In this document: piece by piece, positions 16,524 through 26,212 of the stretch | How positions within the stretch are numbered: the stretch's first letter is position 1 | Layout: the number at the start of each line of letters is the position of its first letter | From: Psychroflexus gondwanensis ACAM 44 | Lineage (GTDB): Bacteria > Bacteroidota > Bacteroidia > Flavobacteriales > Flavobacteriaceae | DNA: 64,000 nucleotides | NCBI RefSeq assembly: GCF_000355905.1 | Contig: NZ_APLF01000002.1 | Span: 119,054 to 183,053 of the forward strand | Reading direction: 5' to 3' | Translations under genes and position numbers: made by a program | The notes under the pieces: model-generated | The model's database searches: none | Told to the model about the DNA's origin: nothing | What the model saw: the letters and a program-made list of their open reading frames with translations, nothing else

Positions 16524-18680
16524 TTATCTTTTGAGGATTCTTTTTATATAAGAAGCGTCTTTGTTGATTAACTTAAGAAAGTAGAGGCCTGTATTCAACT
16601 GATTTAAGTTGAGATCATTTTCGGTTTGAGACTTTAGGTTCTTCTTATAAACTTGCTTACCATTTATATCATAGATTAATACTTTATCGAAATCTACTTT
16701 AGAAGTGATGAATAATTTATCATTGAAAGGGTTTGGATATATAGAGATATCGTCTTCAGAGAATTCTAGTGTTGATAGAGTTTCACAAGAAACTAAAATC
16801 TCCCAGCCAGAATTATTAGCATTTGCAAAGTTGGATGTAAAACTTACTGTAATAGCACCAGTGTTATTGGAAGCTTCAAAATAAGTTGTCGTTAAATTAT
16901 TTCCAGTAAGATTCTCACCATCCAAAAATATAGGAGAGTTGATAGATTCTCCATCGTAAATCGTCATAAAATCAGCTCCATCTTCAAGATCAAAATCATT
17001 TATAGTAAAACTAATCTTATTCGCTGAATCTTCAGGATAGAATGTTTTTAGGAAATTCTGATTGCTTGGATAATTACCATTTAAACCACCTGTATCTGTA
17101 AATATTCTACCAGAACACCAATCATCGTCAGTTAGATAATTTGATTGAAATGATCCTCCCACATTACCGTTGGAGCAATTATTACCCACTTGAATTACAT
17201 AATAAGTGTTGGGCTTTACATCATCGTCAAATAGGATTGAATTGCTATTAATAGTATTGAAAGAACCAGGTGTTGTGTTTTGTTCGTAAATTCTATAAAT
17301 CCAAGAGTTAGAGATAACATCATCGATATTTACGATAAAAGAGTTTTCATTGGATTGGTTTACAGTCACTCCAGCAATGGTTCTCGTGCATGAATCAATG
17401 CAGTCAGTGCCAAGACATGATTTTGTGTCGATATTATTGTTCATATAAGCTTCAACCTGTGGATGAAATCCCAAGGCAAGGTTCATACCAGTGGCATCAA
17501 GATGGCAATAGCTCATTATAGTACCACCTTCTGATGGTATATCGGCATCATCGCAGCCTTCTGAATACCCATTATTTGGACCACAGGAATCAATAGCTGT
17601 ATTGTCCCCATTCCAAAAACACGCATGAGTATGAGGTGATCCAAGAGAATGTCCCATCTCGTGCGATACAACATTTACTGTCCATGAATAAGTAGGTAAC
17701 TCTTGATAATTTAAAGAGAGACCTGAAAAGACATAGTTAAAATTCTGACACAAACTATTTATATAAGCTACACCACCAGTTACTGGCAAATCTAAGAGGT
17801 GAGCTAGATCACCATTAAATGCAATCCTGTTCTGTCTGAAATAAGTCAATTTATCTAAATTGTCACCTGTATAGGGATCTTCAACTTGCCAAATTAAGGC
17901 TTCACTTAATGCAGTTGGAATATTGGAATCACTATACAAAGTTGCAACAATGTTATGCACCGATGTTAACCAGTTTAAAGTTGAACTAGTAGATGAAGAA
18001 TTATTAACATAAATATCATTCGTCAGTTCATAAAATACTCTAACGCAATTTGCTGAGGCAGAAGTGCTATTTGAAAAATCTGTCTGAGGGACTAAATCTC
18101 CAAATTGTTCAATCTCATCTACTTGACAAGTAAAATCTTGGCTTACAGTCATTTTCGCATCGTTGTATATGACATATTGATTTTTATTACGAAGCTGCGC
18201 TACAATTCTATTACCATTAGATGGGCTTGAAATTATTCCATTCAAAGTTTCATCGAAAAAACTAAAAACAGCTAAAGATTTAAAGTCATTATTAACTATT
18301 CCACGGTAATATAATCCTGGTTTATATTTTAAAACCTTGTCGTCTTGGTTACGAACTTTAAAGTCATCTGTTAAAACTTGGTGTCTTTGCATTTTAACCG
18401 ACAGGGTATCATCTTCATGGTAAACATAAAAATGAATAAATTCTGGTGTTTCTTTTTGAATAGTTGAAAGAGCAGATTTACTCACAGAAATAGACTGGAT
18501 GTCTGGGGCAATCTCCCTAAGTGAAGAATTTATCTTTTGAGTAGAATGCTCAAAAACGCTGTACTCTTTGAAGGTTTCATTTTTATTACTTGCATTTTTC
18601 ATGGCTTCTTCAATGGATAAGAAGTCCTGAGAGAAAGTATTAGCACATATTAAAAGAGCGATTAAATAAATTATTTTCAT
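16524..18680 (-). CDS. Secreted zinc metalloprotease with CUB-like domain and T9SS sorting domain
   Basis: Extracellular peptidase of 718 residues. Order: signal peptide (MKIIYLIALLICANTFSQ), propeptide to about residue 200, then a reprolysin/M12-type catalytic domain with HEMGHSLGSPHTHACFW near residue 340 (HExxHxxGxxH zinc site) and Met-turn GGTIMSYCH about 50 residues on. A fibronectin-like segment, a CUB-like domain (CSGRIFTDTGGLNGNYPSNQ through GWEILVSC, about 520-630) and a T9SS type A domain (SIYPNPFNDKL to IKRILKR) follow. Secretion across the outer membrane by the gliding-associated type IX system is expected. No propeptide cysteine switch was identified. Confidence 0.93.
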   Translation of the reverse strand: MKIIYLIALLICANTFSQDFLSIEEAMKNASNKNETFKEYSVFEHSTQKINSSLREIAPDIQSISVSKSALSTIQKETPEFIHFYVYHEDDTLSVKMQRHQVLTDDFKVRNQDDKVLKYKPGLYYRGIVNNDFKSLAVFSFFDETLNGIISSPSNGNRIVAQLRNKNQYVIYNDAKMTVSQDFTCQVDEIEQFGDLVPQTDFSNSTSASANCVRVFYELTNDIYVNNSSSTSSTLNWLTSVHNIVATLYSDSNIPTALSEALIWQVEDPYTGDNLDKLTYFRQNRIAFNGDLAHLLDLPVTGGVAYINSLCQNFNYVFSGLSLNYQELPTYSWTVNVVSHEMGHSLGSPHTHACFWNGDNTAIDSCGPNNGYSEGCDDADIPSEGGTIMSYCHLDATGMNLALGFHPQVEAYMNNNIDTKSCLGTDCIDSCTRTIAGVTVNQSNENSFIVNIDDVISNSWIYRIYEQNTTPGSFNTINSNSILFDDDVKPNTYYVIQVGNNCSNGNVGGSFQSNYLTDDDWCSGRIFTDTGGLNGNYPSNQNFLKTFYPEDSANKISFTINDFDLEDGADFMTIYDGESINSPIFLDGENLTGNNLTTTYFEASNNTGAITVSFTSNFANANNSGWEILVSCETLSTLEFSEDDISIYPNPFNDKLFITSKVDFDKVLIYDINGKQVYKKNLKSQTENDLNLNQLNTGLYFLKLINKDASYIKRILKR

Positions 18681-18744
18681 AGAATGAGTTGGTTATTGAT
18701 AGATTAAATTTTCATTTATATAACTGCCAATTTAAAATAATATT

Positions 18745-19254
18745 TTAAAATAACTCTAGAGCAGCTCCAATGATGTCACGGATGTCTTCGGGAAGTATAA
18801 TTTGCTCGTGCTCAATATCCACATCGGTTTTATAAAGCGGGAGTTGAGAAACGACTTTAGCATCCATTGTTTGTAACGACATCAGTAAAGAGGACATCGC
18901 AAATTCACCTCTAGGAGCTATAGGTGTGAAGGTAATGGGCAAGATTCTTTTATGAGCAAATTCGCCAGAGGCGGTACACCATTCTATCATATTTTTTAAG
19001 ACAGCTGGGATATTATGGGTGTATTCTGGTGTGCAAATAATGATAGCATCAGCGTCGAGTACTTGGTTTTTAAATATTTGAATATGTTGTGGGACTCCAT
19101 TTTTAAGTCTATCTGGGGTAAACAATTCAAAGTTTGGTAAGAGATCATAAACGCTCATAGCATGCTCACCTTCAGCGTAACTTTGTATAGCTTTAAGAAG
19201 GTAGTAATTACTACTATACCGACTAGCCGAGCCTGAAATACCAAGTATTTTCAT
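18745..19254 (-). CDS. NADPH-dependent FMN reductase family protein
   Basis: Flavodoxin-fold reductase of 169 residues. The N-terminal phosphate-binding loop GISGSASRYSSNYYLLKAI binds FMN, and IICTPEYTHNIPAVLKNMIEW (about 74-94) is the second FMN-contact region of the ArsH/chromate-reductase-like group. It could serve as a quinone, azo or FMN reductase; the substrate is not evident. It is transcribed alone, divergently from the NTF2-like gene, with 128 bp between the two starts. Confidence 0.88.
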   Translation of the reverse strand: MKILGISGSASRYSSNYYLLKAIQSYAEGEHAMSVYDLLPNFELFTPDRLKNGVPQHIQIFKNQVLDADAIIICTPEYTHNIPAVLKNMIEWCTASGEFAHKRILPITFTPIAPRGEFAMSSLLMSLQTMDAKVVSQLPLYKTDVDIEHEQIILPEDIRDIIGAALELF

Positions 19255-19382
19255 AGGTATTAAGTTAATTCAGGGGAAAGATAAGGCGAGTTGTCCCTAA
19301 ATTCAAAAGAAAATAGCCGCAACATTTATAAAATTTGCTGGAGTTTGAAATGTCCTATATTTATAAAAAAAACCTATCAATT

Positions 19383-19811
19383 ATGTTTAAATTCATTTTA
19401 GTTATCTTTTCTTCGGTAACGTCCTTTGCAACTTTGGCTCAAAATCCTGAAGAGGTTGTGAATGCTTTCTTTGAAGCTTTAAATTCTAAAGACCATGAGG
19501 CTCTGGAGATTTTGACGGTTCATGACATGAAGATTCATAGTTTAAAACTGGGAGATTCGGTTACAATTTCTTCTCAAACTGCAAAGGAATTTATAGAGGG
19601 GATTAAGTCTATGCCTGAGGAGGTTACAATTTTTGAAAAAATTATAGATTCTGACTCCATAATTTCAGAACATTTGGCACAATTCACTCTGCCGTATGAA
19701 TTTTACGTTAATGGAAAATTATCTCATAGAGGAACTAATGTCATGACTTTATTGAAAACTAAATCTGGCTGGAAAGTGAGTTATGTTGCCGATACTCGCG
19801 AGAGTTTTTAA
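19383..19811 (+). CDS. Exported NTF2-like (SnoaL/DUF4440-type) protein
   Basis: The ATG at 19383 gives 142 residues starting with a signal peptide (MFKFILVIFSSVTSFATLAQ); an upstream TTG in frame adds a non-hydrophobic extension and is not favoured. The mature part fits the NTF2-like cone fold: VVNAFFEALNSKDHEALEIL at the start and VMTLLKTKSGWKVSYVADTR at the end. Such small exported proteins have no common enzymatic role. A decayed paralogue of its 3' half lies at 21759-21901. It is followed by a clear terminator at 19938-19973. Confidence 0.8.
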   Translation: MFKFILVIFSSVTSFATLAQNPEEVVNAFFEALNSKDHEALEILTVHDMKIHSLKLGDSVTISSQTAKEFIEGIKSMPEEVTIFEKIIDSDSIISEHLAQFTLPYEFYVNGKLSHRGTNVMTLLKTKSGWKVSYVADTRESF

Positions 19812-19937
19812 TTTATTCCTTAATACTTTTATGTCTCCCTGTGATTTGTACTTTATTCTCTAAAAACCATAAGCTCTAGAAACTCAATTTGAAGTTGTCA
19901 GTAAAGACACGATTTATATTTTATTGAAGGTAGTTCA

Positions 19938-19973
19938 ATAAAAAAGGAGCAACGCTAGTTGCTCCTTTTTTAT
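19938..19973. terminator. Bidirectional terminator
   Basis: Perfect 16-bp arms, ATAAAAAAGGAGCAAC (19938-19953) and its complement (19958-19973), with a 4-base loop and A/T runs on both sides. It sits between the NTF2-like gene and the convergent aldehyde dehydrogenase gene. Confidence 0.9.
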
Positions 19974-19993
19974 TTTCTAAGAATTCGGATTGA

Positions 19994-21376
19994 TTATGCA
20001 AACAATACTGATTTAACATTTACAAATTCTTTGAGTCCAAAGCCACCGTGTTCTCTTCCATAACCTGAATCTTTAACACCTCCAAATGGCATATTAGGTT
20101 TTGCCATTCCAAAGGAATTGATAAATATCATCCCCGTATCAAAATGTTTTTGAGCCAATTCTTTAGCCTTATCTTCATCTTTGGAAAAAATTCCCCCTCC
20201 AAGACCATATCTACTATCATTAGCAATTCTCATTGCATCATCGGTATCTTTTGCTTTTATGAGAGAAGCTACAGGTCCAAACAGCTCGTCATCATATGCT
20301 GGTTGTCCGGGTTTTATGTTGTCTAGAACAGTGGCGGGATAATAGTATCCCTCGCCTTCTGGCATTTTACCTCCACATAATATTTTCGCTCCTTTTTCAA
20401 CACTTTTTTTGACCTGCTCATGTAATTCGTCTCTAAGATCTTTTCGGGCCATAGGTCCAAGATCACTGTCTTCTAGAGTAGGGTCTCCATGTTTGATGTT
20501 CTTCATCTGCTGTACAAAAGCATCTTTAAATTTATCATATACCGCCTCAACAACTATAAATCTTTTAGCGGCAATACAGGTTTGTCCATTATTAAAAAGT
20601 CTTCCGATAACGCAGGTTTTAACTGCTAGATCAATATCAGCATCTTCTAGTACGACATAAGCATCGTTACTACCAAGTTCCAATACAGTCTTTTTTAAAG
20701 CTTTAGCAGATTTTTCTCCAATGATTCTTCCAGCTCCCGGACTTCCAGTTAGAGTAACTCCGCGTACATGATCATTTTCTATTACCGCATCACTTTGATC
20801 GTGAGAGATCAATAATACTTTAAATAAATTTTCAGGTAATCCTGCTTCTAAATATATCTTTTCCAATAGCAACGCACTTCCAGTAACGTTTTCAGCATGT
20901 TTTAATAGGACTCCGTTACCTGCCATAAGATTAGCAATAGAATATCTCACTACCTGGTAAGCAGGGAAATTCCATGGCTGTATTCCGTAAATTACTCCAA
21001 GTGGAGAATAAGTAATAAATCCTTTGCCGCCTTCTGGTAATATTCTTTCCTCGTCTTTAAGAGCCTCTGGACCAGTTTCAGCAGTATAGTCGCATATTGC
21101 TGAACAAAGATCAACTTCTGGTTTGGCTTCTTTTTCTAATTTCCCCATCTCCTGAGTCATAAGTTTGGCGAGCTCGTCCTTATGTTCAGCTAATTTTTTA
21201 CCTATATTTTTAATGATTATTGCTCGATCTACCGTAGGCATCAATTTCCAGTCTAAAAAAGCTTTATGACAAGCGTCTACAGCCTTATTCATCTCACTAT
21301 CAGACATTGTATCATAGTGTTTGATATTTTTACCCGTTGCAGGGTTTATCGTTTTAAGCTTAAAATCCTTCGACAT
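19994..21376 (-). CDS. gabD: NAD(P)-dependent succinate-semialdehyde dehydrogenase-type aldehyde dehydrogenase
   Basis: Oxidises an aldehyde, probably succinate semialdehyde, to the acid. The 460-residue protein has the ALDH fold with the general base in LELGSNDAYVVLED (Glu near 232) and the catalytic cysteine in FNNGQTCIAAKRF (near 264). IQPWNFPAYQVVRYSIANLM and TGSPGAGRIIG are cofactor-binding signatures. The length and the N-terminal INPATGKNIKHYDTMSD match the short NADP-type SSADH of flavobacteria. It stands alone, so the pathway (GABA shunt or general detoxification) is uncertain and the symbol is tentative. Confidence 0.85.
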   Translation of the reverse strand: MSKDFKLKTINPATGKNIKHYDTMSDSEMNKAVDACHKAFLDWKLMPTVDRAIIIKNIGKKLAEHKDELAKLMTQEMGKLEKEAKPEVDLCSAICDYTAETGPEALKDEERILPEGGKGFITYSPLGVIYGIQPWNFPAYQVVRYSIANLMAGNGVLLKHAENVTGSALLLEKIYLEAGLPENLFKVLLISHDQSDAVIENDHVRGVTLTGSPGAGRIIGEKSAKALKKTVLELGSNDAYVVLEDADIDLAVKTCVIGRLFNNGQTCIAAKRFIVVEAVYDKFKDAFVQQMKNIKHGDPTLEDSDLGPMARKDLRDELHEQVKKSVEKGAKILCGGKMPEGEGYYYPATVLDNIKPGQPAYDDELFGPVASLIKAKDTDDAMRIANDSRYGLGGGIFSKDEDKAKELAQKHFDTGMIFINSFGMAKPNMPFGGVKDSGYGREHGGFGLKEFVNVKSVLFA

Positions 21377-21617
21377 AGTATTATATTTAATTAATAATTT
21401 ATTAATTCTATAAAAATAGTTTATATCTATAAGCTTTATCGTAATAGGACGTTAAATCCTCGGTCATCATAGCCTATAAACAATTAAAGTTTTAGTAAAA
21501 TAGCTTACGAAGTCATTATATTTCAAATGAACTATAAATGAGTTCATCACATCGGCATGATATCTACCTGATAATCTTACCGATTTTTACTACTAAATAG
21601 AAATCGAAAGGCAGAAA

Positions 21618-21742
21618 GCAAACTGATGTCTATTTTGAAATTTCAAATTAATTTGATTGGCATTACTACCAGTGAATAAAGAAGAGTCAAAATTTTAAAT
21701 TGAAAGCATGTTCTAATCCAAGAGAATAGAAACCATAGTATA
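21618..21742 (-). pseudogene. Decayed fragment similar to the N-terminal part of the GH16 gene
   Basis: Read on the plus strand, the stretch beginning GCAAACTGATGTCTATTTTG follows 23203-23325 of the neighbouring GH16 gene (GCAGACTGATTTCTATTTTG) with scattered substitutions and small gaps, about 70 percent identity by eye, ending in the shared AGAGAATAG. No open frame remains. It is best read as the remnant of an old paralogous copy in the same (minus) orientation. Confidence 0.65.
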
Positions 21743-21758
21743 GGAATTTATAGTCTAC

Positions 21759-21901
21759 GAAAATTTATAGATTCTGACTCCACAATTTCAGAACTGCTGA
21801 CTTATTCTAACTAAGATTCATTCTCTAATGTAGAATTTTACATAAAAAATTATAATGTTATGACCTTTCAAAAAACCAAATCTGGTCTGCAAATTAAATA
21901 G
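21759..21901 (+). pseudogene. Decayed fragment of an NTF2-like gene paralogue
   Basis: The stretch beginning with TTATAGATTCTGACTCCA matches 19638-19775 of the NTF2-like gene, including ATTTCAGAAC, GAATTTTAC, AATGTTATGACCTTT and AAATCTGGTCTG, with indels and a premature stop. It keeps the plus orientation. The link to the GH16 fragment directly upstream points to a lost or scrambled duplication of this neighbourhood. Confidence 0.7.
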
Positions 21902-21927
21902 TCAATCATTTTCATAAGATTTCTAAC

Positions 21928-23550
21928 TTATTCTTTAATAATTTTATAAGTCTCTGTTGTTCGTTGTCCTCTTCTTTGTAATAAATATACCCCAGACGTC
22001 CAATTTGAGGTGTCAATACTTGTGCTTTGAGAGTTGAGGACAAAATTATTAATAAGTTGACCTAGAAGATTATATATAAAAACTTCTTGTCCGAGAGCCT
22101 CCTTTGGAGAAAGGATAGTGGTTTGATTTTGAGCAGGGTTTGGATAAATGTTTAGTTTCAACTCAGAGTTCACTTCACTAATTCCTAAGCTACTTTCTTG
22201 GTATATCCTAACGTAATCTATTTCCATGGTACTTTGTGTAAAGTTAGGATCTATAATGGATTGTATTGCAGTGTTTAATAAGATGTATTGGTCTTGGTAG
22301 AAAGGCCAAGTCTCATCGTTTTGCACGTCTGGCTGATATGTATAATGCACATTTCCATCTACACTAAACACCATGCGGTCTGGATACCAGTCTAGAACGT
22401 AATTATGAAAAGCTGTTGAAGCCGTTGGAATAACTTGCCCTCCAACATTAGAGGTGTTTCCAAAGCTAGAAGGGGTGTGTAATGCACTTGAGATATAATT
22501 CTGGTTATCGCCCCAATGCTCCATAATATCTATTTCCCCACAGGCTGGCCATGGGGTAGTTCCAAAGCCTTGGTTATCCCAATATCCACCAGTTTCCTGT
22601 ATATTTTGACCGAGCAGCCAGATAGCAGGCCAAGTACCAACACCTGTAGGTAATTTCGCTCTCACTTCAACCCGTCCGTAGGTAAAAGCAAATTTGGAGT
22701 TGAGTCGGGCAGAAGTGTATTCCTTAGTCACTCCCTGGTCTGTAAAGGTTTCGTTTTTAGCAACCAAGTTCAAGTTGCCATCTTCAACAAACGTATTCTC
22801 AATTCTATCTGTATAGTGTTGTATTTCTCCATTGAACCAAGAGTCACCAAAAGGTAATTCAGTTTGATGGAACCATTTATTTGTATTTATGGCACCGTCT
22901 GTATCAAACTCATCAGACCATACTAATTCATCGTAGACAGGATCATTTGGATTTCCGGGTTCATCTTGACTATCTGCGCCTTCAAAATAGAAATCATCTA
23001 TATAGGCAGTTATTTCGTTGGTATTGTTTTCGCCATTAAGTTGAAGCACCACTCGATTGAAATCGGTCCTGGTTAATGGTTCTGGAGAATCAGGGTTCAA
23101 ATTGATATATTCATCTTGAAAAAAACTAAAACTTACAGTTTGCCATTGATCCAATTCTATTGTTTTTATAATTTCACTTTGGGTGGACCATGGAGCAGAC
23201 TGATTTCTATTTTGAAGTTTCAAAGAAATTTGATTGGTTTGATTTCCTGTTAGAGATGGGGAGTGAACATAAATCTTCAAGCTAAAGGTTGAATTTTGAT
23301 CTAAGAGAATAGCAGAAGAACTATCAAACCCAATATTGGCAAATTCTCCACCTGCATCTTGATATCTCAATACTGTAGAAGAAAGATTTGATGAATCTGT
23401 AAATGGATTACCGAAGTTTATATCCATAGAAGCATTATCTGCATACCATGTCGATATGGTCGAATTCCCTTCAAAATCATCTTCCAAAATCTGAGAAACT
23501 CCAGTAAAATTTATAAATAATAGTAAGGAGGAAAATAAAACTTTAAGCAT
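21928..23550 (-). CDS. Secreted GH16 beta-glucanase (laminarinase-like) with T9SS sorting domain
   Basis: Extracellular endo-beta-1,3(4)-glucanase-type enzyme of 540 residues. Signal peptide MLKVLFSSLLLFINFTGVSQ; residues about 20-195 form a beta-sandwich resembling a carbohydrate-binding module (FEGNSTISTWYADNASMDIN, YIDDFYFEGAD); GH16 catalytic domain about 205-455 with the signature ACGEIDIMEHWG near residue 340 supplying both catalytic glutamates (ExDxxE); T9SS type A domain at the C-terminus (LNIYPNPAQNQTTIL to YKIIKE). PAIWLLGQNIQ and WYPDRMVFSVDG are usual GH16 strands. Laminarin is the likely substrate, but other beta-glucans cannot be excluded. It is not part of an obvious SusCD locus. 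Confidence 0.93.
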   Translation of the reverse strand: MLKVLFSSLLLFINFTGVSQILEDDFEGNSTISTWYADNASMDINFGNPFTDSSNLSSTVLRYQDAGGEFANIGFDSSSAILLDQNSTFSLKIYVHSPSLTGNQTNQISLKLQNRNQSAPWSTQSEIIKTIELDQWQTVSFSFFQDEYINLNPDSPEPLTRTDFNRVVLQLNGENNTNEITAYIDDFYFEGADSQDEPGNPNDPVYDELVWSDEFDTDGAINTNKWFHQTELPFGDSWFNGEIQHYTDRIENTFVEDGNLNLVAKNETFTDQGVTKEYTSARLNSKFAFTYGRVEVRAKLPTGVGTWPAIWLLGQNIQETGGYWDNQGFGTTPWPACGEIDIMEHWGDNQNYISSALHTPSSFGNTSNVGGQVIPTASTAFHNYVLDWYPDRMVFSVDGNVHYTYQPDVQNDETWPFYQDQYILLNTAIQSIIDPNFTQSTMEIDYVRIYQESSLGISEVNSELKLNIYPNPAQNQTTILSPKEALGQEVFIYNLLGQLINNFVLNSQSTSIDTSNWTSGVYLLQRRGQRTTETYKIIKE

Positions 23551-23693
23551 GAATTTTTTTTCACAATATATTCATTTACATAACCTTACTAAAACAAGGA
23601 GTGTTAAATGTTAATACTCTTGAAGTAACAAAAGAAATATTTGACAATTAGTTCTAGTTTGTATAAATTTAGAGTCAACTATTATCACATGCT

Positions 23694-26117
23694 ATGAAAA
23701 ATAAATTATTACTACTGTGTGCCCTTTTGCCTTTAATAGGCTTTGGTCAATTGGATTTAAACTACCAGCAGCCCCACAAAAACATCCTTGAACTTGCAGA
23801 TGCACCTATGCCACCCTCTATGAGCATAAATCCCAATGGGAGCAAGGCTTTACTTATTTATAGGAATCAATACCAAACTATTGAAGATCTAGCCGAAGAT
23901 GAGCTAAGACTGGCTGGATTAAGAATAAATCCTAAAACAAATATCTCAAGTCGTACCCGTTTTTATGTGGATTTGAAATTATTTGATCCTAGTAAGAAAA
24001 AAGAATTTGAGATACAAAATTTACCTGCCAATCCTAAGATTTCAAATATCAATTGGTCACCAAACTACAATTATATAGCATTCACAAATACTCTATCTAC
24101 AGGGAACGAATTATGGGTCATCGATTATAAAAATAAATCTGCTAGTCGGTTGACAGCTGCTGTGGTTAATGGAAATTTGGGGACTACATTGGCATGGTTG
24201 TCAGACGAATCTGGTATTTTGGTTAAGACGTTACCAGAAAAGCGACAAAATCTGATTGATGCAGATAATAAAATCCTAACGGGACCCACGGTTTCTGTAA
24301 ATGAAGCAGGTGTTGAGGCTCAAAACAGAACTTATCAGGATCTTTTAAAGAACAAGGTTGATGAATTTAATTTTGAAGTTTTGGCGACTTCAGAAATTCA
24401 TAAAGTAGATTTAGAAGGTAACCAAAGTCTTTGGAAACCAGCGGCGATGTATGGAAGTATGTCTATTTCTCCAGATGGTAACTATGTGATGGTTTCAGAA
24501 ATTAAAAAGCCATTTTCTTATATAGTAACTTACGGTAGATTTCCAACTTCACACACAATTTATAATGCAGACGGTGACTTAGCTCACGTTATTGCAGATA
24601 TCCCCCTCATGGAAGAAATGCCCAAAGGATTTATGTCTACCAGAACAGGTCCTAGGAATATGTCTTGGAGAGATGACCAACCAGCAACCCTAGTTTGGGT
24701 AGAAGCTCTAGACGATGGAGATGCCGATAAGGAAGTAGAGTTTAGAGATGAAGTTTATCAATTAAAAGCACCTTTTAATGCTAAAAAAGAGGATTTAGCC
24801 AAAACTAAATTGCGTTTTTCAGGAATAACGTGGGGAGATAAAACCACTGCTGTCTTAAGTGAATACTGGTGGAATACGAGAACTGTGAGAACTAGTATTT
24901 TTAATCCCTCCAATTCAGAAGCGGAGGCTGTACTTTTTAACGAAAGAAATTATCAAAATACCTACGATGATCCAGGGAGTTTTGTAACCACAAAAAATAA
25001 ATTGAATCAATCTGTCTTACAGATTTTGAATGGAAAACTAACGCTTACTGGAGAAGGGTATTCAGAAGAAGGAAAATTTCCTTTTGTAGATGAATATGAT
25101 TTGAAATCTAAAACCAGTAAACGCCTTTTTCAAGTTAAAGAGTCCGACTATTTAGAGTCTTTCGTGAATATGATTGATGTTAAAAAAGGCTTGATTCTGA
25201 CTAGATTAGAAAGTAGTAATGAATTCCCAAATTACTACTTTAGAAATTATAAAACCGGAAGTTTAGAGCAAATTTCAAATTTCGAAAATCCATTTAAGGC
25301 CATACAAAATGTAGATAAAGAAGTTATTACTTACAAGCGTGATGATGGTCTTGAGCTTTCTGCTACCTTGTATCTTCCAGTAGGCTATGTTAAAGAGAAG
25401 AAAGAAAAAATGCCAATGTTGATGTGGGCTTATCCACGGGAGTATAAGGATAAAAATAGTGCTTCTCAAGTGACCTCTAGTAGCAAAGAATTTACCTATC
25501 CATACTACGGCTCACCAATTTACTGGGTCAACAGAGGTTATGTAGTCTTGGACGATGCGGCTTTTCCTATTATTGGAGAAGGGGAGGAGCAACCTAACGA
25601 CAGCTTCAAAACTCAATTGGTCGCCAACGCCAAAGCAGCTATCGACGCTGTGGATGAGCTAGGCTATATCGACAGAAATAAAGTAGCTGTTGGAGGACAT
25701 AGTTATGGGGCGTTTATGACAGCCAATTTATTGTCACATTCAGATCTTTTTGCTGCAGGTATCGCTCGGAGTGGAGCTTATAACCGAACGTTAACGCCCT
25801 TTGGTTTCCAGTCCGAAGAACGTAATTACTGGGAATCACCAGAGGTTTATAATACCATGTCTCCTTTTATGAATGCGCACAAGATGAAAACACCCTTATT
25901 GCTTATTCATGGACAAGCCGATAATAATTCAGGAACCTATCCTATGCAAAGTGAGCGCTATTTCAACGCCTTAAAAGGGCTTGGGGCTCCCGCAAGATTG
26001 GTTATGTTACCAAAAGAAAGTCACGGTTATGCTGCGAAAGAAAGTATCATGCATATGTTATGGGAGCAAGATCAATGGCTAGAGAAATACGTCAAAAACA
26101 GAGAGATGGAGGAATAA
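23694..26117 (+). CDS. Exported S9 family prolyl-oligopeptidase-type serine peptidase (glutamyl endopeptidase-like)
   Basis: The 807-residue protein has a signal peptide (residues 1-18, ending LIGFGQ), a beta-propeller domain to about residue 540 and a C-terminal alpha/beta hydrolase. Catalytic residues: Ser near 671 in GGHSYGAFMTAN, Asp near 741 in IHGQADNNSGT, His near 777 in KESHGYAAKE. The propeller opening (PHKNILELADAPMPPSMSIN) and LPVGYVKEKKEKMPMLMWAYPREY resemble the chloroplast-type glutamyl endopeptidase group (S9D) rather than classic DPP-IV. It probably works in the periplasm on oligopeptides. It is followed by a strong terminator. Confidence 0.92.
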   Translation: MKNKLLLLCALLPLIGFGQLDLNYQQPHKNILELADAPMPPSMSINPNGSKALLIYRNQYQTIEDLAEDELRLAGLRINPKTNISSRTRFYVDLKLFDPSKKKEFEIQNLPANPKISNINWSPNYNYIAFTNTLSTGNELWVIDYKNKSASRLTAAVVNGNLGTTLAWLSDESGILVKTLPEKRQNLIDADNKILTGPTVSVNEAGVEAQNRTYQDLLKNKVDEFNFEVLATSEIHKVDLEGNQSLWKPAAMYGSMSISPDGNYVMVSEIKKPFSYIVTYGRFPTSHTIYNADGDLAHVIADIPLMEEMPKGFMSTRTGPRNMSWRDDQPATLVWVEALDDGDADKEVEFRDEVYQLKAPFNAKKEDLAKTKLRFSGITWGDKTTAVLSEYWWNTRTVRTSIFNPSNSEAEAVLFNERNYQNTYDDPGSFVTTKNKLNQSVLQILNGKLTLTGEGYSEEGKFPFVDEYDLKSKTSKRLFQVKESDYLESFVNMIDVKKGLILTRLESSNEFPNYYFRNYKTGSLEQISNFENPFKAIQNVDKEVITYKRDDGLELSATLYLPVGYVKEKKEKMPMLMWAYPREYKDKNSASQVTSSSKEFTYPYYGSPIYWVNRGYVVLDDAAFPIIGEGEEQPNDSFKTQLVANAKAAIDAVDELGYIDRNKVAVGGHSYGAFMTANLLSHSDLFAAGIARSGAYNRTLTPFGFQSEERNYWESPEVYNTMSPFMNAHKMKTPLLLIHGQADNNSGTYPMQSERYFNALKGLGAPARLVMLPKESHGYAAKESIMHMLWEQDQWLEKYVKNREMEE

Positions 26118-26141
26118 AATTTCTTCTGAATTTGTTTATAG

Positions 26142-26175
26142 AAAAGACTAGAAGTTATCTTCTAGTCTTTTTATT
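26142..26175 (+). terminator. Terminator of the S9 peptidase gene
   Basis: AAAAGACTAGAAG (26142-26154) pairs perfectly with 26159-26171 around a 4-base loop, followed by T-rich sequence, 24 bases after the stop codon. Confidence 0.92.
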
Positions 26176-26212
26176 TCAGGTTAATTTCAAGCCTACAGAA
26201 CGACAGTAGCGA

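Larger units (their letters stand above)
21377..21927. other. 551-bp gene-free stretch with decayed gene copies
   Basis: Apart from two degraded gene fragments (21618-21742 and 21759-21901) nothing was recognised in this spacer between the aldehyde dehydrogenase and the GH16 gene. The first 240 bases hold the aldehyde dehydrogenase promoter but no clear TAnnTTTG pair could be assigned. Confidence 0.6.
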
